This document shows, in pieces, positions 54,133-62,480 of a DNA stretch of 64,000 bases (the first letter of the stretch is position 1; the number at the start of each line of letters is the position of its first letter). This DNA comes from Mycobacterium sp. (GTDB lineage Bacteria > Actinomycetota > Actinomycetes > Mycobacteriales > Mycobacteriaceae). The notes under the pieces are model-generated. The model was not told the origin of the DNA. It did no database searches and saw nothing but the letters and a program-made list of their open reading frames with translations. A program made the translations under genes and the position numbers. The stretch covers positions 1 through 64,000 of the forward strand of contig NZ_JASBVP010000012.1 in NCBI RefSeq assembly GCF_029961025.1. Reading direction: 5' to 3'.

Positions 54133-55167
54133 ATGGCTCGGACGAAAACGGTGCAGCGTTGGCGCCGCAACATGGAGGTGCGGGACGACGCCGAGTACGT
54201 GGACCTGTTGACCACCCTGTCCGAGGGGTCGGTGCGGCGCAGCTTCAACCCGTACACCGACATTGACTGGACATCGCCCGATTTCGTGGTCACCGAAAAC
54301 GATCCGCGCTGGATTCTGCCGCACACCGACCCGCTGGGCCGTCATCCCTGGTATCTGGCGCAGTCGCAGCAACGCCAGATCATGATCGGCAGATATCGGC
54401 AGGCCAACGTCGCCAAGGTCGGCCTGCAGTTCGAGAACATCCTGATCCGGGGGCTGATGCAGTACTCGTTTTGGGTGCCCAACGGCTCACCGGAGTACCG
54501 GTATTGCCTGCACGAGGCGGTCGAAGAATGCAACCACACCCTGATGTTTCAAGAGTTGGTGAACCACATCGGCGCCGACGTGCCGGGCATGCCCCGGCTG
54601 CTGCGCTGGGCCGCGCAGGTGATCCCGCTGGTCGCCGGTCCGCTGCCGGTCCCGTTTTTCTTCGGCGTGCTGGCCGGCGAGGAGCCCATCGACCACACCC
54701 AGAAAAGCGTGCTGCGCGAGGGTAAGACGCTGCCACCGGTCATCGAGCGGGTGATGGCCATCCACGTGGCCGAGGAGGCGCGGCATATCTCTTTTGCCCA
54801 CGCCTATCTGCGCAAGCGGGTTCCGCGCCTGTCGCGGCGCAAGCGGTTTTGGCTGTCGCTTTACGTGCCGGTAGTGATGCGGATCTTGTGTTCGGCCATC
54901 CTGGTGCCGCCGAAGGCTTTCTGGCGGGAGTTTGATATCCCGCGCGAGGTGAAAAAGGAGCTGTTCTTCCGCGCACCCCAGTCGCGGCAGATGCTGCGCG
55001 ACATGTTCGCCGATGTGCGCATGCTCTGCCACGACACCGGGCTGATGAACCCGATAGCCAAGATCGTGTGGCGGGTCTGCAAGATCAACGGCAAGCCGGC
55101 GCGTTATCGCAGCGAACCGCAGCGGCAACACCCGGTCGGGGCCGCCGGGGCATTCTCGGGAAGCTGA
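54133..55167 (+). CDS. AurF/CmlI-type diiron oxygenase (Rv0885-like)
   Basis: 344 residues; alpha-helical diiron carboxylate protein. Metal ligands are visible in three helices: QFENILIRGLM (E near 102), EAVEECNHTLMFQELVNHI (EExxH near 130) and HVAEEARHISFAHAYLRKR (EExxH near 215). The family includes AurF and CmlI, which N-oxygenate aryl amines; the mycobacterial substrate is unknown. Starts at ATG 54133 after CTCCTGGGGA; the next gene, fprB, begins 17 bases after the stop, suggesting that FprB supplies electrons. Confidence 0.88.
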   Translation: MARTKTVQRWRRNMEVRDDAEYVDLLTTLSEGSVRRSFNPYTDIDWTSPDFVVTENDPRWILPHTDPLGRHPWYLAQSQQRQIMIGRYRQANVAKVGLQFENILIRGLMQYSFWVPNGSPEYRYCLHEAVEECNHTLMFQELVNHIGADVPGMPRLLRWAAQVIPLVAGPLPVPFFFGVLAGEEPIDHTQKSVLREGKTLPPVIERVMAIHVAEEARHISFAHAYLRKRVPRLSRRKRFWLSLYVPVVMRILCSAILVPPKAFWREFDIPREVKKELFFRAPQSRQMLRDMFADVRMLCHDTGLMNPIAKIVWRVCKINGKPARYRSEPQRQHPVGAAGAFSGS

Positions 55168-55183
55168 CGGGACGCGCCGCTCC

Positions 55184-56872
55184 GTGCCGCACGTAATTAC
55201 CCAGTCATGCTGTAACGACGGGTCCTGTGTCTTCGCCTGCCCGGTGAACTGCATTCACCCCACCCCCGACGAGCCGGGGTTTGCCACCGCCGAGATGCTC
55301 CACATCGACCCGGCTGCCTGCGTGGACTGCGGTGCCTGTGTCGGCGCCTGCCCGGTGGGAGCAATCGCCCCCGACACTCGCCTGTCGCCCGAACAACGGC
55401 GGTTCGTCGAACTCAACGCGTCGTTTTATCCGCCGCGCCCGGCCGGCGTGAAGCCACCGCCGACATCGACGCTGGCCCCGGTGATTCCGGCCGCCGAGGT
55501 GCGCCCCCGCCGCCGGCCGCTGACCGTGGCGATTGTGGGGTCCGGGCCCGCGGGGATGTATGCCGCCGACGAGTTGCTCACCCAGCGCGGCGTGCGGGTG
55601 AACGTCTTCGAAAAGCTGCCCGCGCCCTACGGGTTGCTGCGGTTCGGGGTGGCGCCCGATCACCAGGACACCAAGCGGATCACCCGGCTCTTCGACCGGA
55701 TCGCCGGCCAGCGCGGCTTTCGTTTTTACCTCAACGTCGAGATCGGCAAGCACCTGAGTCACGCCGACCTGTTGGCCCACCATCACGCCGTGCTGTATGC
55801 GATCGGCGCGTCCGATGACCGGCGGCTAAACGTCGACGGGTTGGGCCTGCCGGGTACCGGCAGCGCCACCGAACTGGTCTCCTGGATCAATGGTCATCCC
55901 GAGTTCACTGACCTGCCAATCGGTTTCCACCATGAGCGTGTCGTCATCATCGGCAACGGCAACGTCGCTTTGGATGTGGCCCGGGTACTGACCGCCGACC
56001 CCGACCGGCTGGCCCGCACCGACATCGCCGATCACGCGCTGCAGGCATTGCGTACCTCGACGATCCGCGAGGTGGTGATCGCGGCGCGGCGCGGCCCTGC
56101 GCACTCGGCGTTCACCCTGCCCGAGCTGATCGGGCTGACGAGCGCCTCCGACGTCGTGCTCGACGCTGCCGACCACGAGCTGGTGCTAAACGATCTGGCC
56201 ACCGTCTCCGACCCGTCGACCAGGGCCAAGCTGCAAATCCTCAGCACAGTTCCCGACGGCGCTACTCCCGTGCTCCGGCCACGAATCCGGCTGGCCTACC
56301 GGCTCACCCCCAGGCGGATCCTCGGCGAGCAGCGTGTCAGCGGCATAGAGTTCACCGTCACCGGCACCGACCGGGTGTGCCGCCTGGATGCGGGCCTGGT
56401 GCTGACGTCGATCGGCTACCGCGGCAGGCCCATTCCCGATCTGCCGTTCGACGGGGCCGCCGGCGTGGTTCCCAACGACGGCGGCCGGGTCATCGACCCG
56501 GGCGCCGGCCGGCCGGTGCCCGGCGCGTATGTGGCGGGCTGGATCAAACGCGGGCCCACCGGATTCATCGGCACCAACAAGTGCTGCTCGATGCAAACCG
56601 TGCGGACCCTGGTGGGCGACTTTAACGATGGCCTGTTGTCCGATCCCGTGGCCGGTCCGGGCGCACTGAGCACATTGGTGCGAAAACGGCAGCCCGACGT
56701 CGTGGACGCCGCGGGATGGCAGGCGATCGATGCCGCCGAGATCGCGCGCGGCAACCTGGCGGGCCGCCCCCGCAACAAGTTCACCGATATCGCCGGGATG
56801 CTGACGGCCGCAGCGGCCGCGCCGCGGCCGCTGCGGCACCGGTTGGCCGATAGGCTACGACAATTGGCTTAG
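55184..56872 (+). CDS. fprB: Ferredoxin-fused ferredoxin/NADP reductase FprB (adrenodoxin reductase type)
   Basis: 562 residues from the GTG at 55184. The N-terminal ferredoxin domain (about 1-105) has two Cys clusters, CCNDGSCVFACPVNCIHP and CVDCGACVGACPVGAI. The adrenodoxin-reductase domain follows: FAD-binding IVGSGPAGMYAADELLTQR, NADP-binding VVIIGNGNVALDVARVLTAD and the C-terminal YVAGWIKRGPTGFIGTNKCC. It passes electrons between NADPH and iron-sulfur proteins. Placed after the diiron gene, it is a natural electron donor for it (inference). Confidence 0.94.
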   Translation: MPHVITQSCCNDGSCVFACPVNCIHPTPDEPGFATAEMLHIDPAACVDCGACVGACPVGAIAPDTRLSPEQRRFVELNASFYPPRPAGVKPPPTSTLAPVIPAAEVRPRRRPLTVAIVGSGPAGMYAADELLTQRGVRVNVFEKLPAPYGLLRFGVAPDHQDTKRITRLFDRIAGQRGFRFYLNVEIGKHLSHADLLAHHHAVLYAIGASDDRRLNVDGLGLPGTGSATELVSWINGHPEFTDLPIGFHHERVVIIGNGNVALDVARVLTADPDRLARTDIADHALQALRTSTIREVVIAARRGPAHSAFTLPELIGLTSASDVVLDAADHELVLNDLATVSDPSTRAKLQILSTVPDGATPVLRPRIRLAYRLTPRRILGEQRVSGIEFTVTGTDRVCRLDAGLVLTSIGYRGRPIPDLPFDGAAGVVPNDGGRVIDPGAGRPVPGAYVAGWIKRGPTGFIGTNKCCSMQTVRTLVGDFNDGLLSDPVAGPGALSTLVRKRQPDVVDAAGWQAIDAAEIARGNLAGRPRNKFTDIAGMLTAAAAAPRPLRHRLADRLRQLA

Positions 56873-56916
56873 CCACATCTGGCACCCGAGCCGCGCTCAG
56901 ACGGGATCTGCGCTGT

Positions 56917-56961
56917 GCCCGCCTTCGAGCGAGTTCGCCGTGAAATCGCTCGAAGACGGGC
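56917..56961. terminator. Hairpin between fprB and citA
   Basis: Arms at 56917-56932 and 56946-56961 (CTTCGAGCGA pairing with TCGCTCGAAG, extended by GCCCG and CGGGC) match at 15 of 16 positions around a 13-base loop. It lies between converging genes; there is no T-tract. Confidence 0.7.
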
Positions 56962-57112
56962 AGATAGTGCATCTGCTGTCCGGCGACGCAGGTGGCCGAT
57001 GTGGCCATCGCCATCGCGGGGGTTAAGACCCGCCGATCGCCGCGGTGATCTCCTCCATGCTGACCTCATCGCGGCGCGGCCCAGCCAACCACGGAGCACC
57101 GACAACCGCGCC

Positions 57113-58231
57113 TTAGGACGTGCGAATGTCGTTCCAGCCCTCGACGGATTCCAGGCTGCGCGGACCCGGCCCCACGTAGATCGCCGACGGGCGCACCAGC
57201 TTGCCCAGCCGCTTCTGCTCGAGAATGTGAGCGCACCAGCCGGCGGTGCGTCCGCAGGTGAACATCGCCGGCATCATCTTGGCCGGCACCCGGGCGAAGT
57301 CCAGCACCACGGCCGCCCAGAACTCGACGTTGGTTTCGATCGCCCGGTCGGGACGCCGCTCCCGCAGCTCGGTGAGTGCCGCCTGCTCCACGGCCAGCGC
57401 CACCTCGTAGCGCGGCGCACCCAACCGTTTAGCGGTGGCCCGCAATACCCGTGCCCTCGGATCCTCGGCGCGATAGACCCGGTGCCCGAACCCCATCAAC
57501 TTTTCCCCGCGGTCCAGGATTTTCTTGACCAGACCGCGGGCGTCACCGGTCCGTTCGACTTCTTCGAGCATGGGCAGCACCCGGGCCGGCGCACCACCGT
57601 GCAGCGGGCCGCTCATCGCGCCGATCGCCCCGGACAGCGCCGCTGCCACGTCCGCTCCGGTCGAGGCGATCACCCGCGCGGTGAACGTCGAGGCGTTCAT
57701 CCCGTGCTCGGCGGCCGACACCCAGTACGCGTCGACGGCCTCGATATGGCGCGGGTCGGGCTCACCCTGCCAACGCGTCATGAAACGTGCTGTGACGGTT
57801 GGGCATTCGTCGATGACTCGTTGCGGAACCGCCGGTTGGTAGATGCCGCGAGCCGACTGTGCCACATACGACAGCGCCATCACCGACGCCCGGGCCAGTT
57901 GCTCGCGGGCGGTAGCGTCATCGACGTCCAGCAGCGGTTGATAGCCCCAGATGGGCGCCAGCATCGCCAGCCCGGCCTGGACGTCGACGCGCACGTCACC
58001 GCTGTGGATCGGCAGCGGGAACGGCTCGGCGGGGGGCAGCCCGTGACCGAATTTGCCATCCACCAGCAAAGCCCACACATCGCCGAAGGTGACCTGCCGG
58101 CTCACCAAATCCTCGATGTCGACGCCGCGGTAGCGCAGCGCGCCGCCGTCCTTATCCGGCTCGGCGATCTCGGTGGTAAAAGCCACCACCCCGTCCAGGC
58201 CGGCGACAAAGTTCTCAGGGACAACCGTCAT
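57113..58231 (-). CDS. citA: Citrate synthase CitA (type I, 2-methylcitrate-like branch)
   Basis: 372 residues from the ATG at 58231 (MTVVPENFVAGLDGVVAFTT). Active-site residues: LRYRGVDIEDLVSRQVTFGD, PLHGGAPARVLPMLEEVERT and MGFGHRVYRAEDPRARVLRA; the C-terminus carries NVEFWAAVVLDFARVPAKMM. It condenses acetyl-CoA (or propionyl-CoA) with oxaloacetate. It differs from the longer GltA2 encoded about 1 kb away. Divergent from pdxH. Confidence 0.92.
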   Translation of the reverse strand: MTVVPENFVAGLDGVVAFTTEIAEPDKDGGALRYRGVDIEDLVSRQVTFGDVWALLVDGKFGHGLPPAEPFPLPIHSGDVRVDVQAGLAMLAPIWGYQPLLDVDDATAREQLARASVMALSYVAQSARGIYQPAVPQRVIDECPTVTARFMTRWQGEPDPRHIEAVDAYWVSAAEHGMNASTFTARVIASTGADVAAALSGAIGAMSGPLHGGAPARVLPMLEEVERTGDARGLVKKILDRGEKLMGFGHRVYRAEDPRARVLRATAKRLGAPRYEVALAVEQAALTELRERRPDRAIETNVEFWAAVVLDFARVPAKMMPAMFTCGRTAGWCAHILEQKRLGKLVRPSAIYVGPGPRSLESVEGWNDIRTS

Positions 58232-58297
58232 ACCCGGATTCTCGCACCCCGCTTTTCGGTCGCCGCCACCGGTTGGCGGTAGCGCCGGCCTAGTAGC

Positions 58298-58963
58298 GTG
58301 GGGGTGGTGGCGGGTCCGGAGAGGGAACATCTGGCGGCTATGCGGGTGGAATACGGGGCGGAAAAGGACGGCTGCGGCGATCTGGACGTCGACTGGCTCG
58401 ATGACGGCTGGCTTGCGTTGTTCCGCCGATGGCTCGACGACGCCGAACGCGCCGGAGTCGCAGAACCCAACGCGATGGTGCTGGCCACCGTGGCATCGGG
58501 CCGGCCGGTCACCCGATCGGTGCTCTGCAAAGACGCGGACGAGAGCGGGATCACCTTCTTCACCAGCTATGAGTCGGCGAAGGCGGCCGAGCTGGCGGCG
58601 ACGCCGTATGCGTCGGCGACGTTCCCGTGGTACCGGCTGGGCCGGCAGTTCCACATCCGCGGGCGGGTCAGCAAGGTCAGTCGGCAGGCCACCGAGGAGT
58701 ACTGGTCTCGGCGGCCCCGCGGCTCCCAGCTGGGTGCCTGGGCGTCCCATCAGTCCCAGCCCATCGCGTCCCGCCACGCGCTGCTCGAACGTTTGGCTGA
58801 GGTCAGCGCGCGTTTTGCGGGCCAAGAACACATCCCGGCGCCGCCGGATTGGGGTGGTTACCGCATCGCGCCCGACGTGGTCGAATTTTGGCAAGGTCGA
58901 GAAAATCGGCTGCACAACCGGATTCGTGTCATCGGGGATCGGGTCGAGCGTCTCCAGCCTTGA
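58298..58963 (+). CDS. pdxH: Pyridoxamine/pyridoxine 5'-phosphate oxidase
   Basis: 221 residues, FMN-dependent split-barrel enzyme making PLP from PNP or PMP. Signatures: [79 protein letters not shown] and [20 protein letters not shown]. Several GTG codons (58298, 58304, 58307) and an ATG at 58339 could start it; MRVEYG-type starts are common in the family. In M. tuberculosis pdxH is elsewhere (Rv2607), but here it sits between citA and gltA2. Confidence 0.9.
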   Translation: MGVVAGPEREHLAAMRVEYGAEKDGCGDLDVDWLDDGWLALFRRWLDDAERAGVAEPNAMVLATVASGRPVTRSVLCKDADESGITFFTSYESAKAAELAATPYASATFPWYRLGRQFHIRGRVSKVSRQATEEYWSRRPRGSQLGAWASHQSQPIASRHALLERLAEVSARFAGQEHIPAPPDWGGYRIAPDVVEFWQGRENRLHNRIRVIGDRVERLQP

Positions 58964-59127
58964 GCGCGGCGACGATGCGCGCGGCGAAGCGGCGCGGGCA
59001 GGAGCCGGGTGCTCGTCGGCGCGGTGGCCGCCCCGGGCGGGCGCTCCGACGCGACAGCGACTACCTTCGACTATGCGCACCTAGTAAGGCCAGCGTTGTC
59101 AGCAGTGAAAAGCGCAAAGGGGTTCTT

Positions 59128-60423
59128 GTGGCCGCAACCGACGACACCGCCACCCTCCGTTATCCCGGAGGCGAGGTGGACCTGCAGATTGTCCACGCCA
59201 CCGAGGGGGCCGACGGCATTGCGCTGGGCTCACTGCTGGCCACAACCGGGTACACCACGTTCGACGTCGGCTACGTCAATACCGCCTCCACCAAAAGTGC
59301 GATCACCTTCATCGACGGCGACGCGGGTATCCTCCGCTACCGCGGCTATCCGATCGAGCAGCTCGCCGAGAAGTCGACCTTCATCGAAGTCAGCTACCTG
59401 CTGATCTACGGCGAGTTGCCGACCAGGGAGCAGCTGGCGGCGTTCACCGGCCAAATCCAGCGGCACACCATGCTGCACGAGGACCTCAAGCGCTTCTTCG
59501 ACGGTTTTCCCCGCAACGCGCATCCGATGCCGGTGTTGTCCAGCGTGGTCAACGCGCTGTCGGCGTATTACCCCGATTCCCTGGACCCGATGGATAACGG
59601 TCAGGTCGAGCTGTCCACGATCCGGTTGCTGGCCAAGCTGCCCACGATCGCCGCCTACGCCTACAAGAAGTCGGTCGGACAGCCCTTCCTCTACCCGGAC
59701 AACACCCTCACACTGGTGGAAAACTTCCTGCGGATGACGTTCGGGCTGCCCGCGGAGCCCTACCAGGTGGACCCCGAGGTCGCCCGGGCGCTGGACATGT
59801 TGTTCATCCTGCACGCCGACCATGAGCAGAACTGCTCGACGTCCACGGTGCGCCTCGTCGGGTCGTCGCGGGCCAACCTGTTCACATCGATCTCGGGCGG
59901 AATCAACGCGCTGTGGGGCCCGCTGCACGGCGGCGCCAACCAGGCGGTGCTCGAGATGCTCGAGCAGATCCGCGAAAATGGCGGTGACGTCCGCGAATTC
60001 GTCCGCAAGGTGAAAAACCGCGAAGCCGGTGTCAAGTTGATGGGCTTCGGCCACCGCGTCTATAAGAACTATGATCCGCGCGCGCGGATCGTCAAGGAGC
60101 AGGCGGACAAGATCCTCGCCAAGGTGGGCGGCGATGACGCCTTGCTGCAGATCGCCAAGGATCTGGAGGAAGTGGCGCTGTCCGATGACTATTTCATCGA
60201 GCGCAAGCTCTACCCCAACGTGGACTTTTACACCGGGCTGATCTACCGGGCTCTGGGCTTTCCGACCCGGATGTTCACCGTGTTGTTCGCACTGGGGCGA
60301 CTGCCGGGCTGGATCGCGCACTGGCGGGAGATGCACGACGAGGGTGACAGCAAGATCGGTCGTCCGCGCCAGATCTACGTCGGGCACCGCAAGCGGGATT
60401 ACGTCACCATCGATGCGCGCTAG
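59128..60423 (+). CDS. gltA2: Citrate synthase I GltA2
   Basis: 431 residues from the GTG at 59128 (AAAGGGG upstream). Main TCA-cycle citrate synthase of mycobacteria. Catalytic residues: HADHEQNCSTSTVRLVGSSR, WGPLHGGANQAVLEMLEQIR, MGFGHRVYKNYDPRARIVKE and LYPNVDFYTGLIYRALGFPT with the active Asp. The N-terminal ATDDTATLRYPGGEVDLQIV is the type II-like hexameric Gram-negative-style domain. It follows pdxH after 164 bases. Confidence 0.95.
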   Translation: MAATDDTATLRYPGGEVDLQIVHATEGADGIALGSLLATTGYTTFDVGYVNTASTKSAITFIDGDAGILRYRGYPIEQLAEKSTFIEVSYLLIYGELPTREQLAAFTGQIQRHTMLHEDLKRFFDGFPRNAHPMPVLSSVVNALSAYYPDSLDPMDNGQVELSTIRLLAKLPTIAAYAYKKSVGQPFLYPDNTLTLVENFLRMTFGLPAEPYQVDPEVARALDMLFILHADHEQNCSTSTVRLVGSSRANLFTSISGGINALWGPLHGGANQAVLEMLEQIRENGGDVREFVRKVKNREAGVKLMGFGHRVYKNYDPRARIVKEQADKILAKVGGDDALLQIAKDLEEVALSDDYFIERKLYPNVDFYTGLIYRALGFPTRMFTVLFALGRLPGWIAHWREMHDEGDSKIGRPRQIYVGHRKRDYVTIDAR

Positions 60424-60429
60424 CCGGAG

Positions 60430-60449
60430 GCGGACGGCGGCGCGTCCGC
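60430..60449. terminator. Short hairpin after gltA2
   Basis: GCGGACG at 60430-60436 pairs with CGTCCGC at 60443-60449 around a 6-base loop, between the converging gltA2 and FAD-oxidoreductase genes. Confidence 0.5.
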
Positions 60450-60459
60450 GGGCACCGCG

Positions 60460-62037
60460 TTAACCCGAAGCGAGCACCGCCATCGCGGCGTTGTGACCAC
60501 CGACACCGGAGACCACTCCGCCGCGGCGGGCGGCGGAGCCGCACAGCAGGATGCGCTCATGGGCGGTGGCCACCCCCCATTGCCGCGCCGGGGTATCCAG
60601 GGGATCGTCGTCATCAGCGAACGGCCAGCGCAACGCGCCGTGAAAGATGTTGCCGCCGCTCATCATCAGCGTGCGGTCCAGATCTGCGGTGGTCATCGTC
60701 TCGACGCAGAGCCGGCTCTGCGCATCGGTCATCAACAGATTCTGAATGGGCTCGGCCAGAACGGAGTTCAGCGAGGCAAATACCGACTCGGTGAGCCGGT
60801 GGCGCAACAGGCCGGGGTCGCTGTGGCACAACAACGAATGCGGCGTGTGCAGGCCGAACACGCTCAGCGCCTGAGCACCCAGGTCACGCAGTCCGGGTGA
60901 CAGGATGCTCGGGTCGGTCAGGGAATGGCAGTAGGCCTCGCACGGCAACGGATCCGGTAGCCGCCCGGCCGTCGCCTGCGAATATGCCCTTTGCAGCTGG
61001 GTCCAGGTCTCGTTGACGTGGAAGGTCCCCCCGAATGCCTGCTCCGGGGTCACCCCGTTGTCGCGCAACCGGGGCAGCCGCCGCAGCAGCATGTTCACCT
61101 TGACCTGTGACCCCTGGGCCAGCGCCGGCCGGGGTTCGCCCAGCAAGCGTGCCAGCACCACCGGGGTGACACCGGCCAGGACGAAGCGACCCCGGATCAG
61201 GTGTTCGTGGCCGCCCTGGCGGTAGCGGACCTCGCCATCCGGGTTCACGTCGTAAACGCTTGCCCCGGTTACGATCTCAGCTCCGTGGCCAACGGCCGCG
61301 GTCGCCAGGGCCGTCGTCAGCGAACCCATCCCGCCGACCGGGATATCCCATCTCCCGGTGCCGCCGCCGAGCAGGTGATACAGAAAGCAGATGTTCTGCT
61401 GCAGGGACCGGTCGTCGAGGCGAGTGAAGGTGCCGATCAGCGCGTCGGTGGCGATCACGCCGCGGACCAGGTCATTGCCCACCGCGGCGGCGATGGCGTG
61501 CCCGATCGGCTGCTCGGTCATGGCGTGCCATGCGTCGGCGGCTTCGGGGCCGGCGCCGTCGAGGACGTGCCGGCGGGCCTCGTCCCGGGTGCGCAGCGGC
61601 TCGGTCAGCGTCGGCCACAGCCGCTCGGTCACCAGCCGACAACGCCGGTAAAACCCGGCAAACGCGGCCTGATCGGCGCCGGCGCCGATCGCCGGGAACG
61701 TTCCGTGGGCATCCGCTGCGATCAGCAGGCCGGTGTTTCCCCGGGTGGCCGGGTCGGGGGTGTAGGACGAATAGCGCCGCCGGGCCAACCGCACGGGAAC
61801 GCCCAGATCGTCGACGATGCGTGGCGGCAGCAGGCTAACCAGGTACGCATAGCGCGACAACCGGGCGTCGACACCCGGAAACGCCCGCACCGACACGGCG
61901 GCCCCACCGACGTGGTCCAGCCGTTCCAGCAGTCGCACCCGCAGACCCGCGCGGGCCAGATAGCCGGCTGCCACCAGGCCGTTGTGCCCACCGCCCACGA
62001 CGATGGCGTCGTAATCCCGTGCCGGGCGGCCGGCCAT
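60460..62037 (-). CDS. Phytoene-desaturase-like FAD oxidoreductase (Rv0897c-like)
   Basis: 525 residues from the ATG at 62037 (MAGRPARDYDAIVVGGGHNG). N-terminal dinucleotide fold VVGGGHNGLVAAGYLARAGL followed by RVRLLERLDHVGGAAVSVRA. The middle has GGMGSLTTALATAAVGHGAE, and the C-terminal FAD segment HERILLCGSAARRGGVVSGV. The carotenoid-desaturase/amine-oxidase superfamily; substrate unknown. Converges on gltA2; followed on the same strand by the DUF2630 gene upstream. Confidence 0.9.
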   Translation of the reverse strand: MAGRPARDYDAIVVGGGHNGLVAAGYLARAGLRVRLLERLDHVGGAAVSVRAFPGVDARLSRYAYLVSLLPPRIVDDLGVPVRLARRRYSSYTPDPATRGNTGLLIAADAHGTFPAIGAGADQAAFAGFYRRCRLVTERLWPTLTEPLRTRDEARRHVLDGAGPEAADAWHAMTEQPIGHAIAAAVGNDLVRGVIATDALIGTFTRLDDRSLQQNICFLYHLLGGGTGRWDIPVGGMGSLTTALATAAVGHGAEIVTGASVYDVNPDGEVRYRQGGHEHLIRGRFVLAGVTPVVLARLLGEPRPALAQGSQVKVNMLLRRLPRLRDNGVTPEQAFGGTFHVNETWTQLQRAYSQATAGRLPDPLPCEAYCHSLTDPSILSPGLRDLGAQALSVFGLHTPHSLLCHSDPGLLRHRLTESVFASLNSVLAEPIQNLLMTDAQSRLCVETMTTADLDRTLMMSGGNIFHGALRWPFADDDDPLDTPARQWGVATAHERILLCGSAARRGGVVSGVGGHNAAMAVLASG

Positions 62038-62051
62038 TCGACAGCCGGTCG

Positions 62052-62315
62052 TCAGCCGGTGTAGCCCTCGACCTGGCCCGGCGGACGCACCGTCGCCGCA
62101 CCGGGGTCGCGACCGGTTTCGCGCAGCGCCCGACGTTGCCGCAGCAAATCCCAGCACTGGTCGAGTTCGATTTCCACCCGGCGCAGCCGCTCCTGCTCCT
62201 CGGACCGGGTGATCTGGTGGTGCTGGAGCTGCTCTCGCAGCGCTTTCTCCTCGGCGACCAGGTCACGGATGCGCGTCAGCGTGTCACCGTCGGTCGGATT
62301 CGGTTCGTCACCCAC
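62052..62315 (-). CDS. Small DUF2630 protein (Rv0898c-like)
   Basis: 87 residues: MGDEPNPTDGDTLTRIRDLV then a charged heptad-rich helix (EEKALREQLQHHQITRSEEQ, RLRRVEIELDQCWDLLRQRR), a likely coiled coil. The C-terminus is loose and Gly/Pro-rich. Unknown role, conserved in mycobacteria. It is 14 bases upstream of the FAD oxidoreductase gene on the same strand. Confidence 0.85.
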   Translation of the reverse strand: MGDEPNPTDGDTLTRIRDLVAEEKALREQLQHHQITRSEEQERLRRVEIELDQCWDLLRQRRALRETGRDPGAATVRPPGQVEGYTG

Positions 62316-62480
62316 CGCTTCAGTGTGCCCGATGAACTCCGCCGGTGCGGCCCCACCGGCAGCCGTGCGATCGTCGGCGTGAACGATTGACCGAGCGGTG
62401 GGCCGCCGAGCCGCTCCGGCGGGTGGGCAAAGCTAACACCAGCCCGCGCGTCGACACCGCGGTAGACCGAAGGGATTGCC

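Noticed and set aside
56915..58282. Open frame of 455 codons on the + strand antisense to citA
   Set aside because: It has no family resemblance and is explained by high GC and the absence of stops opposite a real, conserved gene.
59230..60387. 385-codon minus-strand frame opposite gltA2
   Set aside because: His/Arg/Gln-rich shadow of the conserved citrate synthase.
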